DNA from: a virus
Reading direction: 5' to 3' (one strand)
DNA length: 35,161 bases
Virus record (IMG/VR): IMGVR_UViG_3300025133_000350
Location: 1 to 35,161 of that record
Shown piece after piece: positions 6,931 through 13,914 of this stretch. A program made the position numbers and the translations under genes. Within the stretch, counting starts at the first letter, position 1. Each line of letters starts with the position of its first letter. Under the pieces are notes generated by a model that did not search any database, was not told the origin of the DNA, and was given only the letters and a program-made list of their open reading frames with translations.

Positions 6931-8631
6931 TTAAAACCTCTCTATATTTTGTTTACTATCAACACGCTTCCAACCATTGGCAGCGACAGCATCAATGAGT
7001 TTACTCGCTTCGTCTCTACTTATGTCGGGGGAGTAGCCAAATCTTCGTAACAATTTGGCCTGTTTGTAAGTTGCTTTCCCAGACTTAGCCCTTTCTATTA
7101 ATCTACCTATCAAAGCCGACCCTTCTGAGGATGTCATACTTACAGCATCGGCACTATCGACCCCAAATCTTTTCAATCCGGCGACAAGTCGATCAGAACA
7201 TGGTCTGTTCGATGCCCCAAAACCCTGCCGTTCTACTGGCTTCATTCCGATTGCGCCAAATGGATCGGTGGTTCTTGAACTCCAATCAACCCTTGCCCTT
7301 AATTTCTTCCGCCTAACCTGTTCATCTAACTCACGTTGCTTTGCCGCTTTGATTTTTTCTTCTAATTCTTCACGAGCTTGTTTTAGGGCTTCATCAACAT
7401 CTTTGGGCTGGGTAGTGTCCGACAATATCTCTCTTGCAACAGTTATCTCTTCATCACTATATGTACCGCCCAAAAGGTTTGCAGTGTGCATAAGTTTGTG
7501 CCGTCCAGCGTTGCCAACAAAATCGACAACCTCAAGTGTAGGCTTACCTGAATCCGCTATTGCAGTGCGCCTATCTTCCGACGTTTCTAATCCATCAACC
7601 ACATGGGGCAATGTTCTTGTGCCACGCCCTACCATTTGGGCAAACAAAGCCCTTGACTTGGTTGGTCTTGCTAGCACAATTACTTCGAGAGTAGGCTCGT
7701 CAAAGCCCTCTGTGAAGCAGCCAACATTTACAAGTATCCTAGTTTTACCCTCCGCAAACCTTCGCAAAGTTTCTCTGCGACTATCTTTGGGTGTCTTGCC
7801 ACACACCCACTCAGCAGAACCAAATTTGTGCCGATTGAATATCTCGCACAATCTTTCCGCATGTGCAACACTTGCTGCGAACACCAAGGTCTTGCGATCA
7901 CCAATAATTTCGAGGGTTGGTGTTGCGATGCCGTGCAGATTCTTTTCGTACTCCATCACTGCTGCGAGTTGCTTGCCATTAAGATCCCCGGCTGTTGTTT
8001 TAATGCCAGAATAATCTAGGCTGTTAACTACAACCGACCTCTGCACTATTGGGACAAGCCAGCCGTCAGCGATAGCATCATGAATCTTATATTCGTAGGC
8101 TACCGAATCGAATATCATGCCCAACGCCTTCTCGTCTGCACGATCAGGCGTTGCTGTCACGCCTAATATCTTTACGTTTGGGTTATTCTGTTTGTAGTAG
8201 TCTATGATTCGTCTATAACTCTTGGCAGGAGCGTGATGAGCCTCATCTATTATTACTAATGAGAATTGCTTAGGGTCAAATTTCAAAAGCCTGTTACTAG
8301 CATTCTGTGTCTGCACACTTGATACAACCACCTTTGATCTATTAAAAAACCCCTCGTCTGCACGATAGTCAGCCATCTCGATTGATGGTTTTGTTCCTGT
8401 AATTACCTCTACCTTTGCAGCAGCTTGCCAGATCAATTCTTCTCGATGTGCAAGGATCAGTATCCGACCAGATATTTCTCTATCAACCAAGTGAACAAAC
8501 ACAACAGTCTTGCCTGTACCTGTTGGGAGAACAAGTAGTTGCGCGTCATTATCATTCCATCCATCATTGATGTGGGTAATCGCCTTTTCTTGATACGGTC
8601 TAAGGTTCAACGTAATTCTTCCATCAAGCAT
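6931..8631 (-). CDS. superfamily 2 DNA/RNA helicase (type III restriction ResIII/UvsW-like)
   Basis: The 566-aa protein has the SF2 motifs in order: Q-like RPYQEKAI (11-18), Walker A PTGTGKT (36-42), DEAH (129-132), TATP (159-162), a motif V region VGCFTEGFDEP (303-313) and motif VI QMVGRGTR (332-339). Residues about 415-450 form a charged coiled coil, and a C-terminal module with KATYKQAKLLRRFGYSPDIS resembles the small domain seen at the ends of other phage and bacterial DNA-processing proteins. It probably unwinds or remodels replication and recombination intermediates. The start overlaps the methyltransferase 3' end by 25 bp. Confidence 0.9.
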   Translation of the reverse strand: MLDGRITLNLRPYQEKAITHINDGWNDNDAQLLVLPTGTGKTVVFVHLVDREISGRILILAHREELIWQAAAKVEVITGTKPSIEMADYRADEGFFNRSKVVVSSVQTQNASNRLLKFDPKQFSLVIIDEAHHAPAKSYRRIIDYYKQNNPNVKILGVTATPDRADEKALGMIFDSVAYEYKIHDAIADGWLVPIVQRSVVVNSLDYSGIKTTAGDLNGKQLAAVMEYEKNLHGIATPTLEIIGDRKTLVFAASVAHAERLCEIFNRHKFGSAEWVCGKTPKDSRRETLRRFAEGKTRILVNVGCFTEGFDEPTLEVIVLARPTKSRALFAQMVGRGTRTLPHVVDGLETSEDRRTAIADSGKPTLEVVDFVGNAGRHKLMHTANLLGGTYSDEEITVAREILSDTTQPKDVDEALKQAREELEEKIKAAKQRELDEQVRRKKLRARVDWSSRTTDPFGAIGMKPVERQGFGASNRPCSDRLVAGLKRFGVDSADAVSMTSSEGSALIGRLIERAKSGKATYKQAKLLRRFGYSPDISRDEASKLIDAVAANGWKRVDSKQNIERF

Positions 8632-10067
8632 ACGAATGCTTTCGCCGCAACAATAGGTACTACTCCGTTTCCGAGTAGTCGCAGAGAATCCAATCGACAG
8701 GAACGCACCACGTTGCCGTCGGCAGTGCCATGAGTTGCGCCACCCAAAGCGGTGATAATCTCTTCACTTCCAATTGTTCTTGGGGCTTCCCAGATGTGTT
8801 GGGATTGTTCGGGGTGTGCTGGGAAGCCGCCACTGAACACGCTAATCGCTTCTTGTGTGCAAAGCGAATCAAATCCTCTGGGTTCTTCGCTGTGTCCTTG
8901 TGATCTCTCGTGGTAGGAGTCGGCCAGTTCTCTACCGCAGTCTTTAGTGGGTTGCCCGAGTTCTTCCCCCTTGGGTTTCCCTTGTCCGTGCTGCCTCCCC
9001 CCGTACTCGCTGTCGGAGTCGGCCAGTTTACAACATCCTCCTGAAGATTCCTGCAACCGCCCCCCTTTGCAGCATCCGTCAACTCGTTTGGCTTTCTTAT
9101 CTGATCTCCCCTTGTCGAATCCGTCACTTGTGGTGTTGCCCAAGTCTTTGTTTGTCGAACAGCGACACCCAGACTCTTTCCCGGTTTTCCCTTCGCTCTC
9201 CCATCTTCGTAATCCTTCACCCTCTTGTTGTAATTCTCTAGTGGTTCGTCGTGATTCCCGCGATCCGCATGAATCCCCGTTGGGGTTGGCCAGTTCACCG
9301 CCACATTTATGTGAAACTGTTTGTTGATTCCCTGCTTCGCCTTCTCCGCCTGTTGGCGTTTCCAATTCTCTGGATCGATTTCCACTCCTGCTCGGTGTGC
9401 TTGCATCACATCTGGCGTTGGCCAATTCGTCTGAACAACATCTGTCAACGTGTCCCCCACAACACTCTTCCAATGTGGCTTGGCTGCTGTCGATCTTCGA
9501 CTGCCCTTCGCATCGCTTGCTGTCGGTGTCGGACACCGCGAGGATGAACACTCGCTTCCTTTGATGAGGCGCGCCGCATTCCTCCGCACTGAATATGCTT
9601 GCCGTTGCTCTGTAACCCAACGCCTCCAATCTTCCCAAGACATACTTGAGAACACTTGTACCTTCTTCTCCTCCATACTTAGAGGAAATAATCCCTTCGA
9701 CATTTTCGAGGAAGATGATTCTTGGTTTACACTCCATGATAATTCGTTCGATGTCTGGGAACAAATGTCTTGGATCATCTGTACTTTTTTGCTGCCCTGC
9801 ATGGCTGAATGGTTGACATGGGAATCCGCCAGTGAGGATGTCCACGAGTCCACAAAATGGTCGTGCATCGAAGGTTTTAAGGTTCGTCCACAAAGGTGCT
9901 TCATCCAGTTGTTTGCTTTCCATCTTCTCAACCAAGTTCCCCGCAGCGAAGGCTTCGATCTCCACATAAGCGATTGTTCGCACTGTTGGGAGAACGCTTC
10001 TGAGTCCAAGGTCGATGCCTCCGTAGCCGGAACATAAACTGAGGTGATTGATTTTGGTAGTATCCAC
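8607..10067 (-). CDS. DNA (cytosine-5) methyltransferase, GTG start
   Basis: C5-methyltransferase motifs are in order: motif I LCSGYGGIDLGL (11-22), motif IV GGFPCQPFSHAG with catalytic C84, motif VI FLENVEG (119-125), motif VIII GAPHQRKRVFIL (165-176), and C-terminal RLDSLRLLGNGVVP (458-471). It should methylate cytosine in phage DNA, protecting against host restriction. Residues about 180-430, where the target recognition domain belongs, are low-complexity (G, S, C, R and E) with repeated LAN/LAD units. That same DNA is open in a second frame. The start is GTG 10067, with AAAGGATAG ending 4 nt before it. The segment looks richer in GC than its neighbours by eye, suggesting separate acquisition. 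Confidence 0.9.
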   Translation of the reverse strand: MDTTKINHLSLCSGYGGIDLGLRSVLPTVRTIAYVEIEAFAAGNLVEKMESKQLDEAPLWTNLKTFDARPFCGLVDILTGGFPCQPFSHAGQQKSTDDPRHLFPDIERIIMECKPRIIFLENVEGIISSKYGGEEGTSVLKYVLGRLEALGYRATASIFSAEECGAPHQRKRVFILAVSDTDSKRCEGQSKIDSSQATLEECCGGHVDRCCSDELANARCDASTPSRSGNRSRELETPTGGEGEAGNQQTVSHKCGGELANPNGDSCGSRESRRTTRELQQEGEGLRRWESEGKTGKESGCRCSTNKDLGNTTSDGFDKGRSDKKAKRVDGCCKGGRLQESSGGCCKLADSDSEYGGRQHGQGKPKGEELGQPTKDCGRELADSYHERSQGHSEEPRGFDSLCTQEAISVFSGGFPAHPEQSQHIWEAPRTIGSEEIITALGGATHGTADGNVVRSCRLDSLRLLGNGVVPIVAAKAFVCLMEELR

Positions 10068-10069
10068 AT
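8660..10069 (-). CDS. overlapping +1-frame ORF with six WPTP-like repeats
   Basis: An uninterrupted frame, +1 relative to the methyltransferase, spans nearly the whole gene (469 codons from ATG 10069; open further upstream to 10171). It carries six units: CPTPTASD, WPTPDVMQ, WPTPTGIH, WATPQVTD, WPTPTAST and WPTPTTRD, then RLSPLWVAQLMALP. From memory, many phage proteins annotated near cytosine methyltransferases have WPTPTxxD repeats followed by an NPxWVExLMGxP-like segment, so this frame resembles a known family and is not random. ATG 10069 and the methyltransferase GTG 10067 share two bases (ATGTG) behind one AAAGGATAG. Whether it is translated, or the resemblance reflects a common overprinted module, cannot be decided here. 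Confidence 0.45.
   Translation of the reverse strand: MWILPKSITSVYVPATEASTLDSEAFSQQCEQSLMWRSKPSLRGTWLRRWKANNWMKHLCGRTLKPSMHDHFVDSWTSSLADSHVNHSAMQGSKKVQMIQDICSQTSNELSWSVNQESSSSKMSKGLFPLSMEEKKVQVFSSMSWEDWRRWVTEQRQAYSVRRNAARLIKGSECSSSRCPTPTASDAKGSRRSTAAKPHWKSVVGDTLTDVVQTNWPTPDVMQAHRAGVEIDPENWKRQQAEKAKQGINKQFHINVAVNWPTPTGIHADRGNHDEPLENYNKRVKDYEDGRAKGKPGKSLGVAVRQTKTWATPQVTDSTRGDQIRKPNELTDAAKGGGCRNLQEDVVNWPTPTASTGGGSTDKGNPRGKNSGNPLKTAVENWPTPTTRDHKDTAKNPEDLIRFAHKKRLACSVAASQHTPNNPNTSGKPQEQLEVKRLSPLWVAQLMALPTATWCVPVDWILCDYSETE
8914..9535. repeat. six dispersed degenerate repeats inside the methyltransferase gene
   Basis: On the plus strand short variants of GTTGGCGTTGGCCA recur at about 8914-8926, 9013-9025, 9131-9142, 9280-9292, 9412-9424 and, more diverged, 9523-9535, spaced 99-149 bp apart. 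Read on the minus strand they encode LAN/LAD-type units in the methyltransferase frame and WPTP-type units in the +1 frame. The repeat may have spread by internal duplication and may help exchange of target-recognition segments. Confidence 0.7.
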
Positions 10070-10071
10070 TT

Positions 10072-10080
10072 CTATCCTTT
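10072..10080 (-). promoter_or_regulatory. ribosome binding site shared by two nested start codons
   Basis: AAAGGATAG on the minus strand contains the stop codon of the ParB-like gene (TAG) and an AAGGA Shine-Dalgarno core. It is followed by AA and then ATGTG, in which ATG 10069 opens the +1-frame ORF and GTG 10067 opens the methyltransferase. Core-to-start spacing is 5 nt for ATG and 7 nt for GTG. At the other three AAAGGATAG leaders it is 7-8 nt, so GTG has the more typical spacing. Confidence 0.75.
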
Positions 10081-10944
10081 CATTTCTTCTGGCAAGCACT
10101 TCCATAGTTGTTGGGAGAGCCACCCACGATGAGAACATTCTGAACAACCATCGCCGTCGCAGTAGACACACACCGCGTAAGGCATAGCCGTTTTCTTTAA
10201 CGCATTAATAATGTTTAAGCAGTCGGCAACAAAAGCACCAGTGGCTACATCGGCAGCAACGGCATCCATTCTTGATTCTGATTTTTCGCCCCAGCTTTTC
10301 AGAGCATGGGCATGGGTCATAAGATCTGTAATCTCATCTGTAATGCTTTCCCATTTTCTACAAAGGTGTTCAGGGATTACATTTCCAACCGCATCCTTCT
10401 GAACAGGAGGCATCGGAGGATTCTTAATAAGTACCTCCTTGGGGCTTCCTATGTTACTTGTTTCTACTTCTCGACCACTCTTGGTCACTCTTAATGTAGG
10501 TTGACTTGCAGACTCTGCAAGTGAGTTTCTATTTGTTCGTACTAATTCGTGAGATACGCCAACGTGACTTGCGATCATGGAGTCGCTCCACTCTGGGTGA
10601 ATTTTTAATCCCATCACAACAGCCCTACGTTTGTCTGCATTTGTCCTTCTAATGCCATGTGTTTGGTTCGCTGCAATAGCATGCCACTGAGCGTCCTCAC
10701 GAGTCCCCTCACGGACATCTGCGTTGATCTTGGACATCAACGCCTTGCGACTAGCATGCCATCTGTGGAAGCCGTCAGCAAGCCACATGTCAACGCCATC
10801 ATTGAACACAACAATAGGCGGCAACTCTTTTGCCGACTCGTATGCAGCAGCATAATCTGATACTGCGGTGACATCTATTGACACTCTTGACTGAGTGTCA
10901 CCATTAATTTTAATATCTTCTATAAATATATCTTTAATAGTCAT
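10072..10944 (-). CDS. ParB/Spo0J-like domain protein with C-terminal cysteine cluster
   Basis: Residues about 10-70 form a ParB/sulfiredoxin-type domain: LPPIVVFNDGVDMWLADGFH, with R61 completing the DGFHR motif (57-61). An HTH-like segment follows (WSDSMIASHVGVSHELVRTN, about 125-145), and the C-terminus carries a CVYCDGDGCSEC cluster typical of a DnaJ-type or zinc-ribbon site. Phage homologues of this layout act as DNA-binding or nuclease-like regulators rather than plasmid partition proteins. ATG 10944 is chosen (GGAG 7 nt upstream). Its stop codon lies inside the ribosome binding site of the methyltransferase, implying coupled translation. Confidence 0.75.
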   Translation of the reverse strand: MTIKDIFIEDIKINGDTQSRVSIDVTAVSDYAAAYESAKELPPIVVFNDGVDMWLADGFHRWHASRKALMSKINADVREGTREDAQWHAIAANQTHGIRRTNADKRRAVVMGLKIHPEWSDSMIASHVGVSHELVRTNRNSLAESASQPTLRVTKSGREVETSNIGSPKEVLIKNPPMPPVQKDAVGNVIPEHLCRKWESITDEITDLMTHAHALKSWGEKSESRMDAVAADVATGAFVADCLNIINALKKTAMPYAVCVYCDGDGCSECSHRGWLSQQLWKCLPEEMKG

Positions 10945-11001
10945 AATTAACTCCATGAAAAAAGTCGATGACAACCAACGAGGGCTGCCACCGACCAGAG
11001 G

Positions 11002-11514
11002 TTACTTGATACTTAGGCGGTTGCCCCTGTCTTGCAGAATAGCAAAGTCAAGTTCTTCACCACCCTCTAATGTCTCTCTAATCATGTCCTTGTTTACTGT
11101 GGATACAACTTTATCTACCATAAACTTATCGGGTACTACGCCATAAATATCTAACGGTTGTTTCCCGCCATTTCCGGCTACTGAAACCCTATATCGGTCT
11201 GTCTCTAGTTTTTTGATGCCCAGTTCTGACAACGCAAACTTCAACTTGTCGGCTAAAAAAACCGCCGTGCCAGCATCCGTTCTGGCACGAGCGGCTAACC
11301 TGTCTGCTTCTTGCTTCCGTGTTGCAGACCTTGCTTTTAACTCTGTGATAAACGCCGCGTAGTTATCCACCTTGTTGTCAAGATCGTGTTGCATCTCAGA
11401 CAACCAAGTGCTAACAGCGTCCTCAACTTGTGGATCTTCCATATTGCCACCGCATTCATGGATTAGGTTGTCCAACGCCACCATATCATCTGTAATTTCT
11501 AATAGGGTACTCAA
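11002..11514 (-). CDS. Siphovirus Gp157-like protein, TTG start
   Basis: The 170-aa protein matches the Gp157 family layout: an N-terminal LLEITDDMVALDNLI helix, a long charged coiled coil (about 40-95) containing LDNKVDNYAAFITELKARS, then a beta-rich C-terminus with VSVAGNGGKQPLDI and GVVPDKFM, and a final LEGGEELDFAILQ. Gp157 proteins are found in Sak4/SSB-type recombination-replication modules; a resistance phenotype was described for the founding member in Streptococcus phage. The start is TTG 11514, with AGAGG 7 nt upstream and overlap with the previous stop (TTGA). Confidence 0.75.
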   Translation of the reverse strand: MSTLLEITDDMVALDNLIHECGGNMEDPQVEDAVSTWLSEMQHDLDNKVDNYAAFITELKARSATRKQEADRLAARARTDAGTAVFLADKLKFALSELGIKKLETDRYRVSVAGNGGKQPLDIYGVVPDKFMVDKVVSTVNKDMIRETLEGGEELDFAILQDRGNRLSIK

Positions 11515-12005
11515 AACGGAACCTCTGAATCTGGGGGTACGGTTTCTTGTTTCGCAGCAGAGACAGCAGCATCAAGATCTCCTGTATTCACTGGCATTAT
11601 GTCAGAATAATCCTTGCCGTTCTGTGATTTTTTCCACTCAACATTGATAGCCAACTTTCGACCAACAAGATTTGTTTCTGCAAACTCTGGGTCAGCGAAC
11701 GATGCAGGAGTAATTCCAGCCTCGGTCATCTTCGACATATTAGCAGGAGGGTCACATTCTTTTAGTATCCTTGCGAGAACCCAACCCGCCTTGTCAGAGA
11801 GTGTCACAAATTGCGCAGCCTCTCTTGCTTCTTGGTCAGCAAAGATAATCAATATTTGTGGATCACCCTTACTACTTTCAAACGTACCATTCTTGCCGCC
11901 ATGTACAACCTTTACGATGTGTACTTGGTGCATACCAGTAGGTAGGCGTTCAGCGAAATCGCCGCCGCCGTCCTCTGTTGCTTTTTCATTCCAATCGAAA
12001 CTCAT
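11511..12005 (-). CDS. SSB-like protein (DUF669-type) with acidic tip
   Basis: The 164-aa protein begins MSFDWNEKA and has a beta-rich core (HQVHIVKVVHGGKNGTFESS, ILIIFADQEA, GRKLAINVEWKKSQNGK) typical of OB-fold single-strand-binding proteins of the DUF669 group. The C-terminus ends PPDSEVPF, resembling the acidic tip that SSBs use to recruit partners. It sits between the Sak4-like ATPase and Gp157, as in several phage recombination modules. AGGAG lies 7 nt before ATG 12005. Confidence 0.75.
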   Translation of the reverse strand: MSFDWNEKATEDGGGDFAERLPTGMHQVHIVKVVHGGKNGTFESSKGDPQILIIFADQEAREAAQFVTLSDKAGWVLARILKECDPPANMSKMTEAGITPASFADPEFAETNLVGRKLAINVEWKKSQNGKDYSDIMPVNTGDLDAAVSAAKQETVPPDSEVPF

Positions 12006-12019
12006 AATTAACTCCTAAG

Positions 12020-12781
12020 TTAAAACTTTTCTACCTTGGCTGTTTCGACAACCGAAACAACCTCTTCGCCATCGAACGCTTCTTTGGCATATTCTACTAA
12101 ATCAACTTCTGCATCCTCAAGCCATGCTTTCATCTGCTTTCCAAATTTCGCATCTGGTTTATCAATCAACAAATCTTGAAACTTGCCAGTACGGTCTTTA
12201 ATGACATGACCAATATGTTCCGTACTAATCTCCATCAAGAGGTCGAATTCGTATTCGATTCCCTTGCCCTGTTCAGGTGCTAAACCAACCCTGTCGATAG
12301 TGGTTTTGCCGCGAGAGTTCTCGCCAACCTTCCACTCGGTTTTGGTTCGCATGGTTGCGATGATATGACATGGAGAACGTAGCATGGCATCCACAAGTGA
12401 TCGTTGCCGGGGCGTTCCTTCGCTCCAAGCAGACCAAGTGTTTCCGCGATACTTTGTTTTGGCAAGGCTGTCTATCTCTGTCAACAACTCCTGCCACGCA
12501 TGGGTCAAACTGTCAATGATTAGAACATCATAATTCGATCCAGCGTCATTGATTGCCGAAACATAGTGGTCGATACTTCGACCCTCTAGTTCACAAACAT
12601 CGAATCCAAAACGATCTGCATACTTACTAGCACTGCCACGTTCCGTGTCTATGACCGCAACCTTTTTACCAAGTCCTCCTGCAACAGCAAGAGCCGTGAA
12701 TGTTTTTCCTGCACCCGCAGGGCCAAAAATTGCAGCACGAAGTTTCGACTGCTTCTTAGTGGCTTTCTTAAATTGTCCCAT
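12020..12781 (-). CDS. RecA-core ATPase, Sak4-like single-strand annealing/recombination protein
   Basis: Walker A GPAGAGKT (20-27) and Walker B YDVLIIDSLTHAW (about 84-96, D90) lie within a short RecA-core of 253 aa (AAA_24-type). The length and lack of RecA C-terminal domains fit Sak4-like phage recombinases, which promote annealing with the phage SSB; an SSB-like gene is immediately downstream. AGGAGG lies 7 nt before ATG 12781. First gene after the 12782-13047 leader, so probably the first gene of the replication transcript. Confidence 0.85.
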   Translation of the reverse strand: MGQFKKATKKQSKLRAAIFGPAGAGKTFTALAVAGGLGKKVAVIDTERGSASKYADRFGFDVCELEGRSIDHYVSAINDAGSNYDVLIIDSLTHAWQELLTEIDSLAKTKYRGNTWSAWSEGTPRQRSLVDAMLRSPCHIIATMRTKTEWKVGENSRGKTTIDRVGLAPEQGKGIEYEFDLLMEISTEHIGHVIKDRTGKFQDLLIDKPDAKFGKQMKAWLEDAEVDLVEYAKEAFDGEEVVSVVETAKVEKF

Positions 12782-13047
12782 GTAAAAACCTCCTAGGTTT
12801 TGGGAAAATCACCCCGCCAACCCCCGAAGGGGTCAACGAAGTGAAAGGATAGAACGACACGACCGTCTAATCCTAAGAAAAGAAAAGTATGCCTAGAACA
12901 ACTAGGCTAGTGACTACAAAATAACAGGCGAAGTAGGATAAATAAAATCCTATCCCAACTTTTATCTTGTTGTGTTTTGTTGGGGTCGTGTCTAGCATGC
13001 CTAATAGAGTACCACAAAGCCTATGGGTCTGTCTACACCTCTCTGAA
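12782..13047 (-). promoter_or_regulatory. structured leader/control region of the replication operon
   Basis: No gene is seen. Minus-strand features in order: GGTCGTGTC complement arms (GACACGACC 12856-12864 with GGTCGTGTC 12984-12992, 9 bp, 119 apart); TAGGAT-7 nt-ATCCTA (12934-12952); GCCTAG-5 nt-CTAGGC (12891-12907); and ACCCC-TTCG-GGGGT (12820-12833), a UUCG-tetraloop hairpin about 40 bases before the Sak4 start. No convincing -35/-10 pair is visible. The region is a natural site for a promoter, operator or riboregulator of the replication genes. Confidence 0.5.
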
Positions 13048-13914
13048 CTATTTTGCCGGAATTACTTCGAGATGAATATCTTTATTCTCTGCATAGAACC
13101 TTAACCACATGGCTCCAATGGGTTTAGGTGGTCCACCACGCTCGATGTGCCAGCCACCAAAACCGTCCATATATTCATCTTTATATGTACCTATCCGTAT
13201 ATGTACTTGCTCGTCTATCGCTATCGCGTTGTTCTGAAGTATTCTTTCCCTTGCGATTGGGACAACCCACTGATCGTGAGTATGCCCACTGCAAACTATA
13301 TCAGCGTCTGGTAGATATACCGCCAAACGATTTGTCTGAATCACGCCGCGAGTTACAGGTCCACCACCACCAGACCCATGATAATACTTCATATTAAACT
13401 GCTTGCCTGTCTTACCCTTTGTAAATTTGAATCTCACCCAGCCGCCATATCCGCCAGCTTGTACATGATGTCCAGACATAGCAGACATTCTCTCGCACGT
13501 TCGTTCGGTCAAATCTGTTTCATGGCACTTTAATATAGATGTCTCATGGTTGCCACGACCAATAACCACGAAGTTCTTAGCGTAGGGTGCATAAAATTCT
13601 GCTGCACACTTTACCAGAGAGTCGAGGTATTGTCCCTCCTGCTGCTCAGGTCTGCAAGCCGATAGGTCTGATCTACGATCCCATTTGCCCTGCATAGCAC
13701 AGTGCATGTCGCCAACATCTATTATGCCAGCGTTGCGTTTCACCGCTTGTTTCAAATGTTTAATTTCTAACGCTTGGTCAGTGTGTCCATTATCGTGGTG
13801 ACGATCTGATGACAACAAGAACCATTGTTCCCACCCACCATAACGCTTAATCTGAGTCCTTACAACATGGACATTTCGAGATGGATGCGATACAGTAAAT
13901 GGAAGTTTTGTCAT
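13048..13914 (-). CDS. calcineurin-like metallophosphoesterase
   Basis: The 288-aa protein has the metallophosphoesterase signature set: SDRHHD (36-41), DVGDMH (66-71), RGNHE (120-124), a histidine in YYHG (H179) and SGHTH (209-213). The fold cleaves phosphoesters of nucleotides, DNA ends or proteins. The first motif deviates from the canonical DxH in spacing (DRHHD). It lies between the tail genes and the replication leader and overlaps the upstream adhesin gene by ATGA, so it is co-transcribed with late genes. Substrate unknown; Mre11/SbcD-like DNA processing is one possibility. Confidence 0.85.
   Translation of the reverse strand: MTKLPFTVSHPSRNVHVVRTQIKRYGGWEQWFLLSSDRHHDNGHTDQALEIKHLKQAVKRNAGIIDVGDMHCAMQGKWDRRSDLSACRPEQQEGQYLDSLVKCAAEFYAPYAKNFVVIGRGNHETSILKCHETDLTERTCERMSAMSGHHVQAGGYGGWVRFKFTKGKTGKQFNMKYYHGSGGGGPVTRGVIQTNRLAVYLPDADIVCSGHTHDQWVVPIARERILQNNAIAIDEQVHIRIGTYKDEYMDGFGGWHIERGGPPKPIGAMWLRFYAENKDIHLEVIPAK

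Noticed and set aside
7268-8014. Long plus-strand open frame (248 codons) inside the helicase gene
   Set aside because: It is antisense to strongly conserved helicase motifs, has no convincing ribosome binding site and reads as low-complexity S/L/P-rich sequence.
9450-10037. Plus-strand open frame (195 codons) antisense to the methyltransferase
   Set aside because: No family-like pattern and no leader. It is best explained by the composition of the double-open minus-strand region.
12876-12925. Very short plus-strand frame starting ATGCCTAGAAC in the replication leader
   Set aside because: Eleven codons, no Shine-Dalgarno at proper distance, and opposite to the transcription of both flanking genes.
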